Origin: Dichotomocladium elegans
Taxonomy: Eukaryota; Mucoromycota; Mucoromycetes; Mucorales; Lichtheimiaceae
DNA: 64,000 nt
Reading direction: 5' to 3'
Assembly (NCBI GenBank): GCA_025716815.1
Contig: JAIXMN010000017.1
Coordinates: forward strand, 682,001-746,000
The notes under the pieces are model-generated. The model worked only from the letters and a program-made list of their open reading frames with translations, was not told the DNA's origin and searched no databases. Both the position numbers and the translations under genes were made by a program. Positions 61,901 to 64,000 of this stretch are shown piece after piece. Positions within the stretch are counted from its first letter, which is position 1. Each line of letters starts with the position of its first letter.

Positions 61901-63528
61901 TACGTCGAGAAAATCATGATACGGGTATCCTCGCCATAATCGCTCAGATGTTGAAGAACGATATTGACCATTTTTTCCATTTTTGGATGGCCCACAAATC
62001 CTGGTTGGTTTTGTCGCTGGTGTATATCTTCTATGAACCGCTTGAGACTTGTATTGTTCAAAAGACTGTTCTTCTCCTTAGGGAGCCGCTTCCCACTTTC
62101 AACTGTGGTCCTCATGTCGTTTAAAAATTCTTCAAGATGATCCAAAAACGGACCTACTCCATGGAAGCACAGTCGCTCATAGCACCGCGCCATGGCCATA
62201 GCGATCGAAAAATCAACCGCCACCATCGATTTGACAGCATTATTGAAATTGCGACAGTTCGCGGTGAAATGTTTTTGTGCCTGAAGGAGAGTGTAATTCG
62301 AGTTGCGATCAACCTCTATAGATTGAATAGCTTGGAAACGAGATAGGCGTTGCAAGACTGGTTTAAAGAATCCTTCCTTGAAGCGGTGAATATACTCTGG
62401 AATGCTCCCAGTGGCGCCTGAGGTGTACTCCAATCCAACAAGAACGTTCTGGACCCTTTTACCATACGCATGCTCTTGAATATCCATTGAGTCCTCAGTT
62501 CTTATCTGTATTTTGGTTATATGAAGCTTTGACACAACCGTCTGTACTGCCTGGAGATTCGTGCCTGGCGTGGCAGTCAGCGCCAACACCCGAAACTGTT
62601 TTTGGTCTTTTGAAATCAGCCTGATGACTTCACCGTAGGCATAGCTACCTGTCGCCTTGTGTGCCTCATCCACGACGATGCAGGTTAGCATGTGCGCCGG
62701 GCATATCTTTGATTCTAGGTCATTCTGCATCGTCTGTGGTGTCATAAAAAACACGCGATGCGACTCCCAGAACTGCTTGCGTTTGTTACGGTCCACGTGG
62801 CCTGTGATTTCAATCATTTCGGATTGCGGAATGCCACAGATATTAAAGCACGCTTCGATCTGTTGGGAAACGAGTGGTTTTGTGGGTGCCATAAACACCA
62901 CTTTACCCTTAGGAAACCATCTCCAGTAGTTGTACATGACAACAGCTGCAATAAATGTCTTTCCCAGACCGGTCGGCAAAGCAACCAGGGTATTATAGAA
63001 AAGTGCCTGCTTGACAATGTTCCACTGGTACAGTCTGACTGGGTAGTTAATTGGGTATATCCAAGTTGTTAGCGCCGCAGGGTCAAACTCATGAGCGCAA
63101 GGTGTGTCATGTGGGAGAGGTGGAGGTGGTGTAGGCGGTGCTTCGGTAGCATGATCTTCCCCACCCATAAGGATTGAAGCGGCTGACGTTGCCGCTGGAG
63201 CGCAATTGCTTAATGACTTAATTTGGCGTTGCTGCTGATGCTCTTGTTGTTGGTTTGCGAGAATAGGAGGCGATCTAGGCGTAAAAAAGCTGGATAAAGG
63301 TTTCTGTATGCTTGTCCCAATGTTCGCCATTGGCCGCGTCGAAGAGTGCAGCTTTTCAGCATTCTCAGTGGCCATAATGAGATCATCACTGTCCAGATCT
63401 TCAAATTCGTCATCACTATCGGCGACAATCGCGCCCATTTTAGCTCGCTGTTCTGCTTGCTCTACAACTGCCAAAAGTTCATCGTCGAGATCGAAATCAT
63501 CGTCGAGGCCTTCGTGGTCGTCAGCCAT
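58986..63528 (-). CDS. MPH1: FANCM/MPH1 DNA helicase-translocase
   Basis: A 3'-5' SF2 translocase that remodels forks and D-loops (FANCM in animals, Mph1/Fml1 in yeasts). Exons 63528-61771, 61686-61558 and 61478-58986 close in phase, giving 1459 aa. The acidic N-terminus [20 protein letters not shown] is followed by a Pro-rich loop. Helicase motifs: [20 protein letters not shown] with Walker A PTGLGKT (about residue 185), [15 protein letters not shown] box [17 protein letters not shown], and motif [13 protein letters not shown] helical insert then precedes motifs [41 protein letters not shown], and [21 protein letters not shown]1-like end of the core ([11 protein letters not shown]) follows. 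The remaining 600 residues are acidic and disordered with SP/TP sites. The ERCC4-like nuclease end of animal FANCM was not seen. Intron 2 contains an AT repeat before its acceptor. Confidence 0.92.
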
Positions 63529-64000
63529 ACCAAATCAGACAATGTAGCTGCACGGCCACTCCGGAATGTAATTTAACTGCGGAGGAGGTGGTATAATTTT
63601 TTAAGGCCCCGCAAAAATTTACAAGCGGAGGCGCAGCTTTGGGTTGTAGCAACACTGGGATGACCGACAATCGTATCCTATTAAGATGGTGATGCTACTC
63701 GCTTGATGAGGAAGTATACTCACACATATGATACGCAATACATTTTGCAGGAATTGTTGATGTGGAGAAGTAACAAGCCAATTCCTGCTGATCTTCACTT
63801 CCGATTGCTGATACAACCCATCGATCTGAAATATTTCACCAAATAAAAATATACCATCGCAATAGATATCATGACGGATGGATATGTTCTATACCAGCTA
63901 ATGGAATGGAAACAGCAGTTTTATGCAATAGATTAAGCCAGCAGGTCTTTGTACGTTCGCGACGCCTAATGACAAACCGCCACATAGATGGGTTGAGATG
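63529..64000. other. Upstream flank of MPH1 to window end
   Basis: I see no coding signal. A GC-poor stretch with short inverted elements follows the MPH1 start; the only frame (63619-63816, minus) lacks features. Confidence 0.4.

Overview
The window is nuclear DNA from a filamentous fungus, most likely an early-diverging one (Mucoromycota, Mucorales-like). The evidence is short spliceosomal introns (mostly 50-110 bp) in most genes, fungal families (Zn2Cys6 regulator, Ecm33-like GPI wall protein, TOM22, a CreC homologue, class V myosin), and several proteins closer to animal forms than to yeast ones: a SMARCC-type SWI3 with the N-terminal WWYYPDSYD module, a CTC1-like telomere protein, FANCM and a NEPRO-like protein. 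Decayed Tc1/mariner-type and Fanzor/TnpB-like relics fit the same group. The species call is inference; no rRNA, tRNA or CRISPR was recognised.

Layout. 0.2-0.6 kb holds a transposon relic. 0.7-3.8 kb (-) is the HECT ubiquitin ligase RSP5. 4.9-5.4 kb (+) is TOM22. 6.8-9.4 kb (+) is a Zn2Cys6 transcription factor. 9.7-12.4 kb is a gene-poor stretch of relics, including a probable Fanzor/TnpB remnant. 12.5-13.7 kb (+) is a NEPRO-like gene, convergent with a RasGEF gene at 13.8-16.1 kb (-). 17.5-18.9 kb (-) is a HET-domain gene. 19-22 kb is repeat-rich and contains a third transposase relic. 22.0-28.3 kb (+) is the class V myosin, convergent with creC at 28.4-31.0 kb (-).

31.8-33.0 kb (+) and 33.4-34.3 kb (-) are two unidentified multi-exon genes. 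35.7-37.0 kb (+) is an F-box protein. 37-41 kb is largely empty. 41.0-42.2 kb (+) is a Sel1-repeat protein, convergent with an Ecm33-like GPI protein (42.3-43.5 kb, -). 44.1-47.2 kb (-) is SWI3/SMARCC, divergent from a mitochondrial PPR gene (47.6-48.9 kb, +). The last 15 kb is rich in genome maintenance: RFA1 (49.2-51.7 kb, -), CTC1-like (53.0-56.6 kb, +), a small Trp/Gly protein, a fourth transposase relic with a GC-rich insert, and FANCM/MPH1 (59.0-63.5 kb, -).

Functional links. RFA1, CTC1 and FANCM all act on single-stranded DNA or stalled forks. RSP5 and CreC belong to the two opposing sides of ubiquitin control of nutrient uptake in fungi. Myosin V and RasGEF are both used in polarised growth. 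Exon structures were read by hand. Where all phases close I give exact ends; elsewhere the outer coordinates are start and stop codons.
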